Source: Spongiibacter nanhainus (GTDB lineage: Bacteria > Pseudomonadota > Gammaproteobacteria > Pseudomonadales > Spongiibacteraceae). From it: a DNA stretch of 64,000 bases. Made by a program: the position numbers and the translations under genes. The notes below the pieces were generated by a model. The model was given only the letters and a program-made list of their open reading frames with translations, had not been told where the DNA came from and made no database searches. The DNA is taken from positions 833,001 through 897,000 of the forward strand of contig NZ_CP066167.1 in NCBI RefSeq assembly GCF_016132545.1, written 5' to 3'. Shown here piece after piece: positions 16,966-26,364 of this stretch (position 1 is the stretch's first letter; every line of letters starts with the position of its first letter).

Positions 16966-17002
16966 TGTCGCAAATTAACAGCCAATCTGTCTGCTACTAA
17001 CA
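16966..17002 (+). promoter_or_regulatory. Putative AraC-type operator, TGTCGC family, best paired copy
   Basis: TGTCGCAAATTAACA (16966-16980) and TGTCTGCTACTAACA (16988-17002) start 22 bp apart and end 77 bp upstream of the ATG at 17080, a good position for activation. The rest of the 437-bp divergent spacer (16643-17079) holds the other operator pair at 16807-16842 and no gene. Confidence 0.58.
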
Positions 17003-17079
17003 TCTTCTCCCTGCTACCTATTGGCTATTCTGAGCTCATCCAAATTTCTCTAACAACGATAAAAGTTGAGGATGTCACA

Positions 17080-18408
17080 ATGAGTAACGCTGCTGCTCAA
17101 GCTGTAGATTCAAGTAACACAGACTATCGGAATCTCGACGCACCTGTGTATAACTGGCCGGATGTTCCCAAGGGCAGTTTCACTATCACGGGTGCTGAGG
17201 CGACTCTGCCCGAACATATTGCCGAGTTTCAAAAGACCTTGCGTGACTTTGCCATCAACGTCATGCGTCCAATTGGTTTGAAACTGGACAAAATGACCCC
17301 GGAAGAAGTTATTGCTGAAGACTCTCCGTATTGGGAGTTCCGCAAAAAATACCTGGAATTAGGTGTAACCGTCGAGGCAATGATGGAGCTCGAGCCTAAC
17401 GAGGCGGCACTACTGTTCTCCATTTTGTTCGAAGAGTTGGGCTACGGCGATGCCGGTTTGGCTATTTCCGTGGCGGCGGGAATTCTGCCCCAGTGGCTGA
17501 GTGCCAAGTTCGGCCGCATGGATTTGTATAAAGAATTTCCTGATGAAGTTCTCGGCTGTTGGGGTATTACCGAACCCGATCACGGTAGCGATACCTTGGA
17601 CCCCAGTAAGGCCGCCGCATCACCGGTGGGCGACTATGGCCGGCCCAATTTGGTGGCGGATCTTACTGGCGACGATATTGTACTCAACGGCCAAAAGTCG
17701 GCGTGGGTATCCAACGGCGTTATCGCCGACGTATGTATTGTTTACTGCGCTGCCGATGTGGGTAATGGTCCCGATCCTACCCGCGGCGCGACTATCGTCT
17801 TCCCCATGAACTTGCCTGGCATTTCCCGGGGTAAACCTTTGGATAAGTTGGGGCAGCGAGCCCTGAACCAGGGGGAAATCTTCTTTGATAACGTGAAGAT
17901 ACCCAGAAAATATTTGCTTGCCGGCCCAGAAGACTATCAGCGTGCGCTGTACTGTATCCACTCTGAGGCCAACGCGCTGATGGGCTCGGTATTTGCGGGC
18001 TTGGCGCAGGCGGCGGCGGAGGCTGCATTGGATTATGCCCACGAGCGTAAAGCGGGCGGGGTAAAAATCATTCATCACCAGTCTGTTAAAACGCGTCTCT
18101 TCCATATGTTCCGCAAAGTGGAAGTGTCCCGAGCCCTTACCCGCCGGGTGCTGGCTTACAACAATGACGCTGCGGTAGCGGTGCCATCGCTGTGTTCGGC
18201 GATGTTTGCAAAAACGACTTCTACCCAAAACTGCTTTGAGGTGACCAGCGACGCGCTACAGATTTTTGGCGGCAACGGGCTTACCAAGGAGTACCCCATT
18301 GAGAAAATGTTGCGTGATGCTCGTGCCTCTATGATCGAGGACGGCTGTAACGAAGTTATTGCCATTAAGGGCGGTGCTTACCTCATCGATGAAGATAAGT
18401 TGGGTTAA
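17080..18408 (+). CDS. Acyl-CoA dehydrogenase (short form) of the catabolic operon
   Basis: 442 residues; standard acyl-CoA dehydrogenase with an N-terminal helical domain, the FAD/substrate segment WGITEPDHGSDT, GQKSAWVSNG, and the C-terminal GGNGLTKEYPIEKMLRDARA motif. The usual YEGT segment is replaced by IEDGCNEV, which still supplies a Glu, so activity is plausible but with altered active-site spacing. First gene of a dehydrogenase-thiolase-ligase operon, 9 bp before the thiolase, behind the TGTCGC operator pair. It oxidises an acyl-CoA, perhaps the side chain of a larger hydrophobic acid. Confidence 0.9.
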   Translation: MSNAAAQAVDSSNTDYRNLDAPVYNWPDVPKGSFTITGAEATLPEHIAEFQKTLRDFAINVMRPIGLKLDKMTPEEVIAEDSPYWEFRKKYLELGVTVEAMMELEPNEAALLFSILFEELGYGDAGLAISVAAGILPQWLSAKFGRMDLYKEFPDEVLGCWGITEPDHGSDTLDPSKAAASPVGDYGRPNLVADLTGDDIVLNGQKSAWVSNGVIADVCIVYCAADVGNGPDPTRGATIVFPMNLPGISRGKPLDKLGQRALNQGEIFFDNVKIPRKYLLAGPEDYQRALYCIHSEANALMGSVFAGLAQAAAEAALDYAHERKAGGVKIIHHQSVKTRLFHMFRKVEVSRALTRRVLAYNNDAAVAVPSLCSAMFAKTTSTQNCFEVTSDALQIFGGNGLTKEYPIEKMLRDARASMIEDGCNEVIAIKGGAYLIDEDKLG

Positions 18409-18417
18409 GGATTCAGC

Positions 18418-19653
18418 ATGAAGCAAAATGCCTACGTAGCAGGGGTCGGGATGACCCCTTTTGGCAACGCCATGGGGACGACGCTGAGCGACTTGGCTGG
18501 CGCCGCTATTCGCGAAGCCATCAAAGATGCCGGAATCTCGGACAAACAGTTGCAGGCGGCCTACATGGGTAATGCCGCAGCTGGGGTGATCACTGGGCAG
18601 GTTTGTGTGCCGGGACAAGTGGTTCTGCGACATCAGGGTATCGGCCGGATTCCGGTTATTAATGTGGAGAACGCCTGTGCTACGTCTGCTACCGCATTTC
18701 AGCAGGCTTGCACCATGGTGACCCTGGGGGCTTACGATGCGGTGCTGGTATGTGGCTATGAAAAGCTCTACAGCGATGATAAGGCCAAAACCTTTTCGGT
18801 GTTTACCGGCGCGATGGATGTTGATGACCTGGATCGCATAAAGCAAAAACTCCAGGCTCGCAATGATGCCATTGGCGTGGATCTCGACATGAGTCAGGCG
18901 GGGGTTTCCCGCTCCATTTTTATTGATATCTATGCCACCTGGGCACGGGAGCACATGGCCAAGTGGGGGACTTCTCAGCGGCAGCTGGCCGCCGTCTCCG
19001 CCAAAAATTCTTACCACGGCAGTCTCAACCCTCTATCCCAGTTCCGGGATGTGGTGTCAGTCGACGATGTGATGTCGGCGCGGCCCATTGTTGACCCTCT
19101 CACTTTGCCGATGTGCGCCCCTATCGGTGATGGTGCGGCTGCGGTGGTTGTTGTCAGCGAGTCCATGGCTAAGAAGCTGGGAATGGCGCGCTGCGTGCGG
19201 GTTAGGGCAGCGAGCTTGAATAGCGGCTGGGACCTGGCTGAAGAGGAGGCAGATATTGTTCCCCAGTTGGCAGAGCAAATCTATAGCGATGCGGAACTTG
19301 GGCCTGAAGACCTGAGCTGTGTTGAGTTGCACGACGCCTCTGCAATATCAGAAATCAAGTATTACGAATTCCTCGGATTGTGCGGCAATGGCGAAGGTGG
19401 CGATTTTGTCGAGTCCGGCGCCTCAACCCTGGGCGGAAAAGTGCCGGTCAACACATCTGGGGGATTGATGCGCAAGGGGCATCCCATCGGTGCAACTGGT
19501 GCAGCGCAAATCGTCGAATTGGTTACCCAGTTGCGAGGAGAGGCAGGTGATCGACAAGTAGACGGTGCCGATGTTGCCCTGGCTGAAAACGGTGGTGGTT
19601 ATATCGGCTCCGATGTGGCTGCCTTGGTATTGAGCGTCCTGTCTAAAAAATAA
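18418..19653 (+). CDS. SCP2-type thiolase / lipid-transfer protein-like acetyl-CoA acyltransferase
   Basis: 411 residues of the thiolase superfamily. Cys87 in NVENACATSA is the acylated cysteine; GHPIGATG and a terminal NGGG motif complete the site. The segment ELHDASAISEIKYYEFLGL replaces the classical second motif and is typical of SCP2-type thiolases and Ltp proteins. Those cleave 3-ketoacyl-CoA or act in retro-aldol side-chain removal of steroids and branched acids. It stands between the dehydrogenase and the CoA ligase, 11 bp before the latter. Confidence 0.88.
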   Translation: MKQNAYVAGVGMTPFGNAMGTTLSDLAGAAIREAIKDAGISDKQLQAAYMGNAAAGVITGQVCVPGQVVLRHQGIGRIPVINVENACATSATAFQQACTMVTLGAYDAVLVCGYEKLYSDDKAKTFSVFTGAMDVDDLDRIKQKLQARNDAIGVDLDMSQAGVSRSIFIDIYATWAREHMAKWGTSQRQLAAVSAKNSYHGSLNPLSQFRDVVSVDDVMSARPIVDPLTLPMCAPIGDGAAAVVVVSESMAKKLGMARCVRVRAASLNSGWDLAEEEADIVPQLAEQIYSDAELGPEDLSCVELHDASAISEIKYYEFLGLCGNGEGGDFVESGASTLGGKVPVNTSGGLMRKGHPIGATGAAQIVELVTQLRGEAGDRQVDGADVALAENGGGYIGSDVAALVLSVLSKK

Positions 19654-19664
19654 AAAGGTGTTCT

Positions 19665-21293
19665 ATGAGAGACGAGCGGATACTGGCGAATTTAATCGAA
19701 GCTAAAGCTGAGACCAAGCCAGATTTTAATGTGCTGACATTTGTAAATATTCTTCCCTCTGGCGAGTTTGACGACGAAACCCGCAGCTACCAGCAATTGT
19801 GGGATGAGGGGCAGCGGGTCGCGAATGCGCTGGTTAACGAAGGCATGGACCCCGGCGATAGTTTTGCGATTATGATGCAAAACCACCCTGAGTTTATCGA
19901 TGCGATGGTAGGTAGCTCGATTGCTGCTACCGTCTTTGTGCCTATCGACCCCCGCACCCGCGGAGACAAGCTCAACTACATGTTGCGCTGGGCAGACTGT
20001 AAAGGCGTATTCTGCGCCGATTATTGCCTGCCACAAGTCCTTGAGGTGTGTCAGCAGTTAGAGGACATTCGCTGGATTTGGGTGTTGGATACCGGTGAGG
20101 GCGTCAGGCTGCCAGACTCTCGGGTGGCGCTAACTAATTTTGCCCATATACAGGCGTCCAGTTGCTCGCCGATGAGCTGTCGCGTTGAGTCGCCGGAAGA
20201 AATCATGCAGATGCTTTATACCTCGGGGACAACTGGCGACCCCAAAGCCATCCGCGCACCCTATCTCCGCTTTGATGCCGTCTCCTCCCTTGGGCCTATG
20301 ATCGGTTTGCGGGAAGATGACAAGCCCTATTCCGGTTTATCGCTGACCCATGCCAACGCACAGTTAATCACGCTTGGAAACAGCCTGAAAATGGAGCTGC
20401 CCAGTGTATTCAGCCGTAAATTCACCAAATCCAGGCTTTGGGATATCTGTCGTCATTACGGCTGCACGATGTTTAACCTGCTGGGCGGTATGACCACGGC
20501 AATTTATAGTGAACCTCGAAAAGAAAATGATGCTGATAACCCGGTACGCTACATCCTTAGCGCCGGTATGCCAGCAGCCATTTGGGAGGACTTCAGTCAG
20601 CGCTTTGGTGTTGAGTTGTTTGAGTTCTATGCCGCTGCGGAAGGTGGGATGATGATGAACCCGCCAGGCACTGGTCCGGTTGGCAGTATTGGTAAGCCGC
20701 CTGCCAACCTTCATGCGTGGATCATCGATGAAGAGGGCAATGAATGTGGCCCCGGTGAGCGAGGAGAGATCGTCTTTCAGTCGGTTGATCCAGATATGCC
20801 TTTGAAAATCGAGTACTACAAAAACCCCGATGCATCAGCAAAAAAAGTGCGTGATGGCGTGCTGCATATGGGCGACATAGGTCATCGGGATGAGAATGGT
20901 TGGTTCTATTTTGATAGCCGCAAAGGTGATGAGATTCGCAGAAACGGTGACTTTATCGATATTGCAAGAATCGAAAAAGTGATCGCCGAGTTTGACGACG
21001 TCGCGGATGTGTTTGTTTATGGCATACCGGCGGCCAGCGGTGTGCCGGGTGAGAAGGATGTAGTGGCTGCCGTCGTCCCGGTGGAGGCGAGGGTATTCAA
21101 CCCGGACAACCTTTTGGGGCATTGTCGTCGAGCATTGGGGCGCACCGAGCTACCCAGCTATGTTCAGGTTATGTCAGAGATACCGAAAACGGCATCAGAG
21201 AAGCCTCAAATGCGTTTTTGCTATGAGCATTTTCAGGCACAACCTAACCATATTTATCGCTTTGATATACCTCAGATCAGTGTCGCAAATTGA
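19665..21293 (+). CDS. Class I adenylate-forming acyl-CoA ligase
   Basis: 542 residues. ATP loop YTSGTTGDPK at 185-194, the EFYAAAEGG motif, GDIGHRDENGWFYFDSRKGDEIRR hinge region, and a C-terminal lysine in PKTASEKPQ. It activates a carboxylic acid as acyl-AMP and then acyl-CoA; nearest in style to carnitine/crotonobetaine-CoA or FadD-type ligases, without a clear substrate signature. It supplies the operon's CoA ester. The last codons and stop overlap another TGTCGCAAATT element (21281-21295). Confidence 0.88.
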   Translation: MRDERILANLIEAKAETKPDFNVLTFVNILPSGEFDDETRSYQQLWDEGQRVANALVNEGMDPGDSFAIMMQNHPEFIDAMVGSSIAATVFVPIDPRTRGDKLNYMLRWADCKGVFCADYCLPQVLEVCQQLEDIRWIWVLDTGEGVRLPDSRVALTNFAHIQASSCSPMSCRVESPEEIMQMLYTSGTTGDPKAIRAPYLRFDAVSSLGPMIGLREDDKPYSGLSLTHANAQLITLGNSLKMELPSVFSRKFTKSRLWDICRHYGCTMFNLLGGMTTAIYSEPRKENDADNPVRYILSAGMPAAIWEDFSQRFGVELFEFYAAAEGGMMMNPPGTGPVGSIGKPPANLHAWIIDEEGNECGPGERGEIVFQSVDPDMPLKIEYYKNPDASAKKVRDGVLHMGDIGHRDENGWFYFDSRKGDEIRRNGDFIDIARIEKVIAEFDDVADVFVYGIPAASGVPGEKDVVAAVVPVEARVFNPDNLLGHCRRALGRTELPSYVQVMSEIPKTASEKPQMRFCYEHFQAQPNHIYRFDIPQISVAN

Positions 21294-21332
21294 CATTGAA
21301 AGGGTCGCATCCCGTCATTGTTGGGATGCGAC
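21281..21332. promoter_or_regulatory. TGTCGC elements and perfect 10-bp inverted repeat after the CoA ligase
   Basis: TGTCGCAAATTGACA (21281-21295) overlaps the ligase stop, and GGTCGCATCCCGTCA begins 22 bp later (21303). GTCGCATCCC (21304-21313) and GGGATGCGAC (21323-21332) form a perfect inverted repeat, so the minus strand reads TGTCGCATCCCAACA, again like the family. No T run follows, so this is more likely an operator cluster than a simple terminator. It lies 125-180 bp upstream of the RND gene. Confidence 0.5.
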
Positions 21333-21410
21333 ACCAACAATAAGCTTGATGCTAGATAAAGAAACATAACTAAGCATTAACTAACGTCGAAACCAAGTTG
21401 TTATATGTTG

Positions 21411-21447
21411 AGTCGCAAAAAAACAAGAAATGCGATTCACGCTAACC
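21411..21447 (+). promoter_or_regulatory. Degenerate TGTCGC-family pair just before the RND gene
   Basis: AGTCGCAAAAAAACA (21411-21425) matches the family at 12 of 15 positions. A poor second half CGATTCACGCTAACC starts 22 bp later. It ends 11 bp before the ATG at 21459, so if bound it might repress rather than activate. Confidence 0.35.
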
Positions 21448-21458
21448 GGGGAAAATAA

Positions 21459-23930
21459 ATGAATACAATACGAGCCCGTATAGCCATGGCCGTTCTGCGT
21501 CACCGCGGCATCGCCTGGCTGCTGTTCGGGGCGGTGACACTCTTTTTCGCGGTAGGCTTAAAGAACGTTACCTTGGAAACGGTCTTTTCAGATTTGCTGC
21601 CCAAAGATGACCCCTTTATCCATGTTTTTAAGGACCATCCCAATTTTGGGAACCCCTTGACGTACACCATAATGGTGAAAAATAAAAACGGCGATATCTA
21701 CAACCCCGACACTTTGCAAAAGGTGTGGAACCTTACACGGGATATTGACTTAACACCGGGTGTGGATCACGACCAGATATTGTCAATCGCCTCTTCCAAG
21801 GCCCGTTACGCCACAGCGACGCCCTTTGGTATCGATGCGCAGCCCTTGATGGGTGACTCTGTACCAAAATCGTCAGAAGAAATCGCACAACTGAAGGAGA
21901 ATGTCCGGAAGTCACCCAACGCGCGGGCATTTCTGATTTCGAAAGATGAGACTGCGACACTGGTGTCGGCCACTTTTATTGAACAGCGCCTGGACTACGG
22001 CGTGGCTTTTGACTTTGTGCAAAAAATTGCCGATGAAGCTCGCGACGATCAGCACGAAATTTATGTTGCTGGCCAGCCTGCGCTGACGGGTTGGGTCTAC
22101 GAATACCAGCATCAGATGATAGGTATTTTTGCGGCGACCCTTAGTGCCTTGGTGGTAGCGCTGATTTTGTACACCCAAAATGTTGCCGGCGTAGTTACGC
22201 CCGTATTCGCCAGTATTATCGCGGCAATCTGGGGTTTCGGCTTTGCGGGTTGGATGGGGCTTTCCATCGAGCCCTTGCTGATGATTGTACCGCTGCTGTT
22301 AATAGCGCGGTCATTTAGTCACTGCGTGCAATTTACCGAACGCTATTACGAAATTTACGATCAGGTTGGCGATAAAGTTCGCGCCGCTGAAATTACCACC
22401 AGTGTCATGATGGCGCCGTCGGTGCTGGGTGTAATCACTGACGCCGCCGGTATTTTGCTAATATCCATTGCACCGATTCCCGCCATGGAACGCTTTGCAT
22501 TTTTCTGCGGATTCTGGGCGATGATGCTGGTTCCAACCGGCGTATTCTTGGCTCCGCTATTGTTGTCAATTCTGCCTGCGCCTAAGAATATCGATAAAAT
22601 TGTTTCTGAGCAGTCTGGTGGTATTCACGGGCGCATTAAGGGCGTTCTCGAAAGTATTTCAACGCTCTCACAAGGGCGCCGGGCGCGCTATACAGCGGGT
22701 GTCTTCCTTGTGGTAGGGGTTTTCTCTGTCTACCACGCTTTCAATATTCAGATTGGTAACCCCGTAGAGGGCAGTAATCTGCTATGGGAAGACTCTGAAT
22801 TTAATACCTCGGTCGCAGAAATTAACAACCATTTTCCAGGTGTTAATACCCTCGAGATCATCATTGAAGATAAGGATGATGGCAATTCGGATCGGGTCGC
22901 AAAACAGGCTGATGCGGTATCTGTGATGCTGCAAATACAGCGGATTATGGAGTCTGGGGAAAATCCGCCACGGGCTACGCTGTCCTTTGCCGATTACCTT
23001 ATGGATGCAAATCGCCTGATCTCAGGTGGCCACCCCAAATGGTTGCCGCTGGATAACAACGATGCCGCGGTAAATGCAGCGGCGTCGGCAGTGCTTATGG
23101 GCACAAGTCCTAAAGCCTTTTCCAATGTCGTTGACTTTGAACTGCAGAACTCCACGGTGTCATTCTGGTACCCGGACAATAAGCAGGATACGGTGGATCA
23201 CGCATTGGCCAGTGCCCGCGCAGCGGTAGAAGTTGTCGGCACCGAGCACGACACCTTCACGGTGCGCTTGGGTAGCGGCACGATTGCGATTCAGCAGGCA
23301 ATTAACCATGTGGTCGAGCGTTATCATTGGGCCATTATGGGTTTGCTTAACCTGGTTATCCTCTGTGTCTCCAGTTACGCCTATAAATCGATTGTGGCCG
23401 GTGTCGTGCTGCTGCTGCCGGTCAACCTGTCCAACATGATTTTGACAACCTGCATGTCATTTATGGGTATCGGCCTCGATATCAACTCGCTGATGGTGGC
23501 CGCTATCGGTGTGGGTGTAGGTATCGACTACGGTATCTATCTCCTCAGTCGTATCTGTGAGGAGTATCACGAGCGGGAAGATTACGGTAAGGCCATAACG
23601 GCGGCGCTAACCACCACCGGCAAAGCAATCATGTTTACTGCCAGTATTATGCTGCTGGGTATTCTGCCCTGGTATTTCCTCTCTGGCCTAAAATTCCTAG
23701 CCGATATGGGGCTGCTGTTGGTGCTGGTTATGCTGATCAACATGGTGATTGCCCTGGTCGTATTGCCACTTTTGGTGTGGTTGATTAAGCCCAAGTTTGT
23801 ATCCAGCAAAGATATTTTGGTGTTGGGCGAAGGGATCGACGTCGGCAAGTTGCTTGCCGAAGAGGACGGTCGTGAGAAGAAGGGAGCTTCAGGCAGTAAT
23901 TTTGCTGTCGCGGCGGCGGTGGATTCCTGA
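21459..23930 (+). CDS. RND superfamily (MMPL-type) transporter
   Basis: 823 residues with two repeats of the RND/MMPL design: TM near 17-34, a periplasmic loop to about 215, a TM bundle about 218-372, TM about 411-427, a second loop to about 625, and a TM bundle about 632-780. The C-terminal half has GVGIDYGIYLLSRI, the helix-4-like segment with the acidic residue of this family. Proteins of this type (HpnN, MmpL relatives) move lipids or hydrophobic compounds and may use proton motive force. No separate TolC or membrane fusion protein is nearby; DUF1329, propeller and DUF1302 genes follow instead. Direction of transport is unknown. Confidence 0.9.
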   Translation: MNTIRARIAMAVLRHRGIAWLLFGAVTLFFAVGLKNVTLETVFSDLLPKDDPFIHVFKDHPNFGNPLTYTIMVKNKNGDIYNPDTLQKVWNLTRDIDLTPGVDHDQILSIASSKARYATATPFGIDAQPLMGDSVPKSSEEIAQLKENVRKSPNARAFLISKDETATLVSATFIEQRLDYGVAFDFVQKIADEARDDQHEIYVAGQPALTGWVYEYQHQMIGIFAATLSALVVALILYTQNVAGVVTPVFASIIAAIWGFGFAGWMGLSIEPLLMIVPLLLIARSFSHCVQFTERYYEIYDQVGDKVRAAEITTSVMMAPSVLGVITDAAGILLISIAPIPAMERFAFFCGFWAMMLVPTGVFLAPLLLSILPAPKNIDKIVSEQSGGIHGRIKGVLESISTLSQGRRARYTAGVFLVVGVFSVYHAFNIQIGNPVEGSNLLWEDSEFNTSVAEINNHFPGVNTLEIIIEDKDDGNSDRVAKQADAVSVMLQIQRIMESGENPPRATLSFADYLMDANRLISGGHPKWLPLDNNDAAVNAAASAVLMGTSPKAFSNVVDFELQNSTVSFWYPDNKQDTVDHALASARAAVEVVGTEHDTFTVRLGSGTIAIQQAINHVVERYHWAIMGLLNLVILCVSSYAYKSIVAGVVLLLPVNLSNMILTTCMSFMGIGLDINSLMVAAIGVGVGIDYGIYLLSRICEEYHEREDYGKAITAALTTTGKAIMFTASIMLLGILPWYFLSGLKFLADMGLLLVLVMLINMVIALVVLPLLVWLIKPKFVSSKDILVLGEGIDVGKLLAEEDGREKKGASGSNFAVAAAVDS

Positions 23931-24015
23931 TTCGCCGTCAGCTTTGAGCAACAAACGATGTTTGAACCGTTAAATTGAGTCAAAAGTAAATAGGGGGCTA
24001 CCCCTGGAGGTAAAA

Positions 24016-25398
24016 ATGCATATAAGAAAATACGATTTTGACTACAGTCGCCGCTTTTTCTTGGAAAAGACCGCTAAAGGTCTGGGTGGCGCCGGCGTTT
24101 TGGGATCAATGTGGCCAATGGTCGCCCACTCCGGTGAATGGAACAAAGCTTACCCCGAAGAGCTGACCTCTATTGAAGCCCATACCAAGGGCAAAGTAAA
24201 ACCCGGTGATGTTATCACTGCCGACAATGTCGAGCATGTCGAGCACCTCCTGGACCCGGTTGCGGCTATGCAGGTCAAGACTATGGGGCGCCGTATTCAT
24301 ATCGTTGAGCCGGTTAAAGATGTCAGCCAGTTGATGCCAGCAAGCTTTTTGGAGGCGACCCTGCGTAACTCCGGAAATGCAGTGTTGGACAAAAATGGCA
24401 ATGTCTACAACAAGGATGGTAGCCCCTGGAACGGTGGTATGCCTTTCCCCAATCCTAAAAACGGTGTTGAGGCGACCTACAATCTTACCTTGAGTTGGGG
24501 GCGCCACGATTATTCTCAATACGCAGTGCGCGATTGGGATATTGATGATGACGGTGACCTGTCGTACCAGTACGACTTCGTGTGGTGTGAATTGAATACC
24601 ACCGGTCGCAGTGACGGTAAGGTGTGGCGCGACAAGAAAGACCTGCTTCGTTATCAATCGGTGTTCTTTACCGCACCTAACGACAGTGCGGGTACGTCCT
24701 TTTTGAACGTCTGGCACTATGATCAGCGTAAATTCCCAGACCTGCACGGCTATATTCCGGCCTTCCGTCGGGTTCGCCAATTCCCCACCAACCAGCGATT
24801 CGAGCCTCTTGTTCCAGGTATTACGCTCTATCTGTCCGACGCCTGGGCAGCCGGTGATCCCCTGCAAACCTGGGGCAATTACAAAATTGTCGGTCGCCAG
24901 CCTATGCTGGGAACCATTGGGCCCCGAAATTTCCATGGCGGCTATAACGACAACTGGGAGAAACCCGTTCACGGTGGCCCCAAAGGTCAGACATTCTTTG
25001 ATACCTACATGGAGTTGGTGCCGGAGTGTCTGGTTGTCGATGCTGAGCCTACTGGCTATTCCCGCGCGCCGGTTGGCAAAAAGCGCACCTGGATCGATGT
25101 GCGCAACCAGATGTATGTGGCCTATAACACCTTCGATCGTCGCGGCGATATCTGGAAATCCTTCGAGCCGCACTACGCCCTGCAGTCCAACGACAAGACA
25201 ACGATAATGGATGGTGATCATCCCGCGTGGTCCTGGTCGAGTGTGCACAGCTACGATGTGCAGTCTGCTCGCATGAGCCGCTTTGTACAGGCGAAAACGG
25301 TAACCGGTGGTTACGACAGCCACTACAACGAAGATCGTACCGACGTTTACAACAAGTACCTGACTATTCAGGCCATGCAACGTCTGGGGGCTACCTAA
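24016..25398 (+). CDS. DUF1329 family protein with Tat signal, copy 1
   Basis: 460 residues. The N-terminus has a twin-arginine signal, SRRFFLE at 11-17, followed by a small hydrophobic Gly/Ala stretch and no lipobox. The mature part is DUF1329, a family thought to have a LolA/LolB-like half-barrel fold able to hold a lipid; that fold is from memory and not derived here. Conserved segments shared with copy 2 include SIEAHTKGKVKPGD, LLRYQSVFFT, TSFLN.WHYDQ and RFEPLVPG. The start ATG has a strong GGAGG. Its stop overlaps the next start. Confidence 0.86.
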   Translation: MHIRKYDFDYSRRFFLEKTAKGLGGAGVLGSMWPMVAHSGEWNKAYPEELTSIEAHTKGKVKPGDVITADNVEHVEHLLDPVAAMQVKTMGRRIHIVEPVKDVSQLMPASFLEATLRNSGNAVLDKNGNVYNKDGSPWNGGMPFPNPKNGVEATYNLTLSWGRHDYSQYAVRDWDIDDDGDLSYQYDFVWCELNTTGRSDGKVWRDKKDLLRYQSVFFTAPNDSAGTSFLNVWHYDQRKFPDLHGYIPAFRRVRQFPTNQRFEPLVPGITLYLSDAWAAGDPLQTWGNYKIVGRQPMLGTIGPRNFHGGYNDNWEKPVHGGPKGQTFFDTYMELVPECLVVDAEPTGYSRAPVGKKRTWIDVRNQMYVAYNTFDRRGDIWKSFEPHYALQSNDKTTIMDGDHPAWSWSSVHSYDVQSARMSRFVQAKTVTGGYDSHYNEDRTDVYNKYLTIQAMQRLGAT

Positions 25399-26330
25399 TG
25401 AAAGCGGTACGCGCCTTACTGACCCTGTCGCTCGTGGTGGCGACAGGGCAGGGATTTGCCAGCGACGAGGGCCTTATCTATCAAGGTACCGCCCACGATG
25501 CGTTCTTTGGCATAGACGTCACTGAGCGCGGGCTAGTCGCCGTTGGCGCAGGTGGCCTCTACAGCATCAGCGCCAATGGCAAGGACTGGCAGCACACATC
25601 AATCGCGTCGCCCGACGTTTCACTGCTGTCCGTAACCGAAAAAGGAGGCGATGCCCTGGCAGTGGGTCAGGGTGGGGTGGTGATGCGCCGGGACGGCGAT
25701 CGCTGGAGCGAAGTTGCCACGCCGACAAAAGAGCGACTGCTGTCTGTGGCGCAAGGGAAGGGCGGCCTGGCGTTGGCGGTCGGCGGCTTCGGCACCGTAC
25801 TTCGGTCCGTCGATGGCGGCAATAGCTGGGAAAAGCTGACTATCGATTGGGAGTCTCTGATTCAGCAACCCTACGAGCCGCACGTCTACAACTGCCTGGT
25901 TGATGCTAAGGGCGACATCTTTATTGTCGGCGAATTTGGCATGATTGCTCGCTCTCAGGACCGAGGGGATACCTGGCAAGCCTTGAATAGCGGTGAAGAG
26001 TCGCTTTTTGGCATCGCTATTAATGCATCCGGTATCGGCGTTGCAGTGGGACAAAGTGGCCTTGTCCTGCGCAGCGGTGATGGCGGCGAGAGCTGGCAGG
26101 AGCTGGACTCCCAGACCGGAGCCATACTGTTGGATGTCGCGGTCCGCGACGATGGCGCTGCCGTAGTCAGCGGTATTCGCGAAGCGCTGGCAGTATCGGC
26201 CAGTGGCCGGACAGTCAGGCGCCTGAACAGTCCAGAGTTCTTGGAGGACTGGTTTGTGGATGTGGCGGTATTCCAGCGTGACTTCTACCTCGTGGGGCAA
26301 CAGGCCCAAGTGGTTAAAGTAAAACTCTAA
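25398..26330 (+). CDS. YCF48-type seven-repeat beta-propeller, exported
   Basis: 310 residues starting at an ATG that shares the last A of the upstream stop codon (TAATG). A Sec signal peptide covers about residues 1-22 (MKAVRALLTLSLVVATGQGFA). The mature protein is seven repeats of about 40 residues with the pattern ...VAVG..G.V.RS.DGG.SW..L, as in YCF48/HCF136 and BNR-like propellers, which fits one seven-bladed propeller. It is found routinely beside RND, DUF1329 and DUF1302 genes; a scaffold or adaptor role in the periplasm is inferred. Confidence 0.85.
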   Translation: MKAVRALLTLSLVVATGQGFASDEGLIYQGTAHDAFFGIDVTERGLVAVGAGGLYSISANGKDWQHTSIASPDVSLLSVTEKGGDALAVGQGGVVMRRDGDRWSEVATPTKERLLSVAQGKGGLALAVGGFGTVLRSVDGGNSWEKLTIDWESLIQQPYEPHVYNCLVDAKGDIFIVGEFGMIARSQDRGDTWQALNSGEESLFGIAINASGIGVAVGQSGLVLRSGDGGESWQELDSQTGAILLDVAVRDDGAAVVSGIREALAVSASGRTVRRLNSPEFLEDWFVDVAVFQRDFYLVGQQAQVVKVKL

Positions 26331-26364
26331 TTACATACATGATCTTTGGTATGGGGACTAAATT

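Noticed and set aside
23968-23982. Minus-strand TGACTCAATTTAACG upstream of DUF1329 copy 1 as another TGTCGC-family site
   Set aside because: Only 11 of 15 matches, wrong strand and no partner; not strong enough.
24106-25380. Minus-strand frame of 424 codons opposite DUF1329 copy 1
   Set aside because: Shadow of a gene with a clear paralogue and Tat signal on the plus strand.
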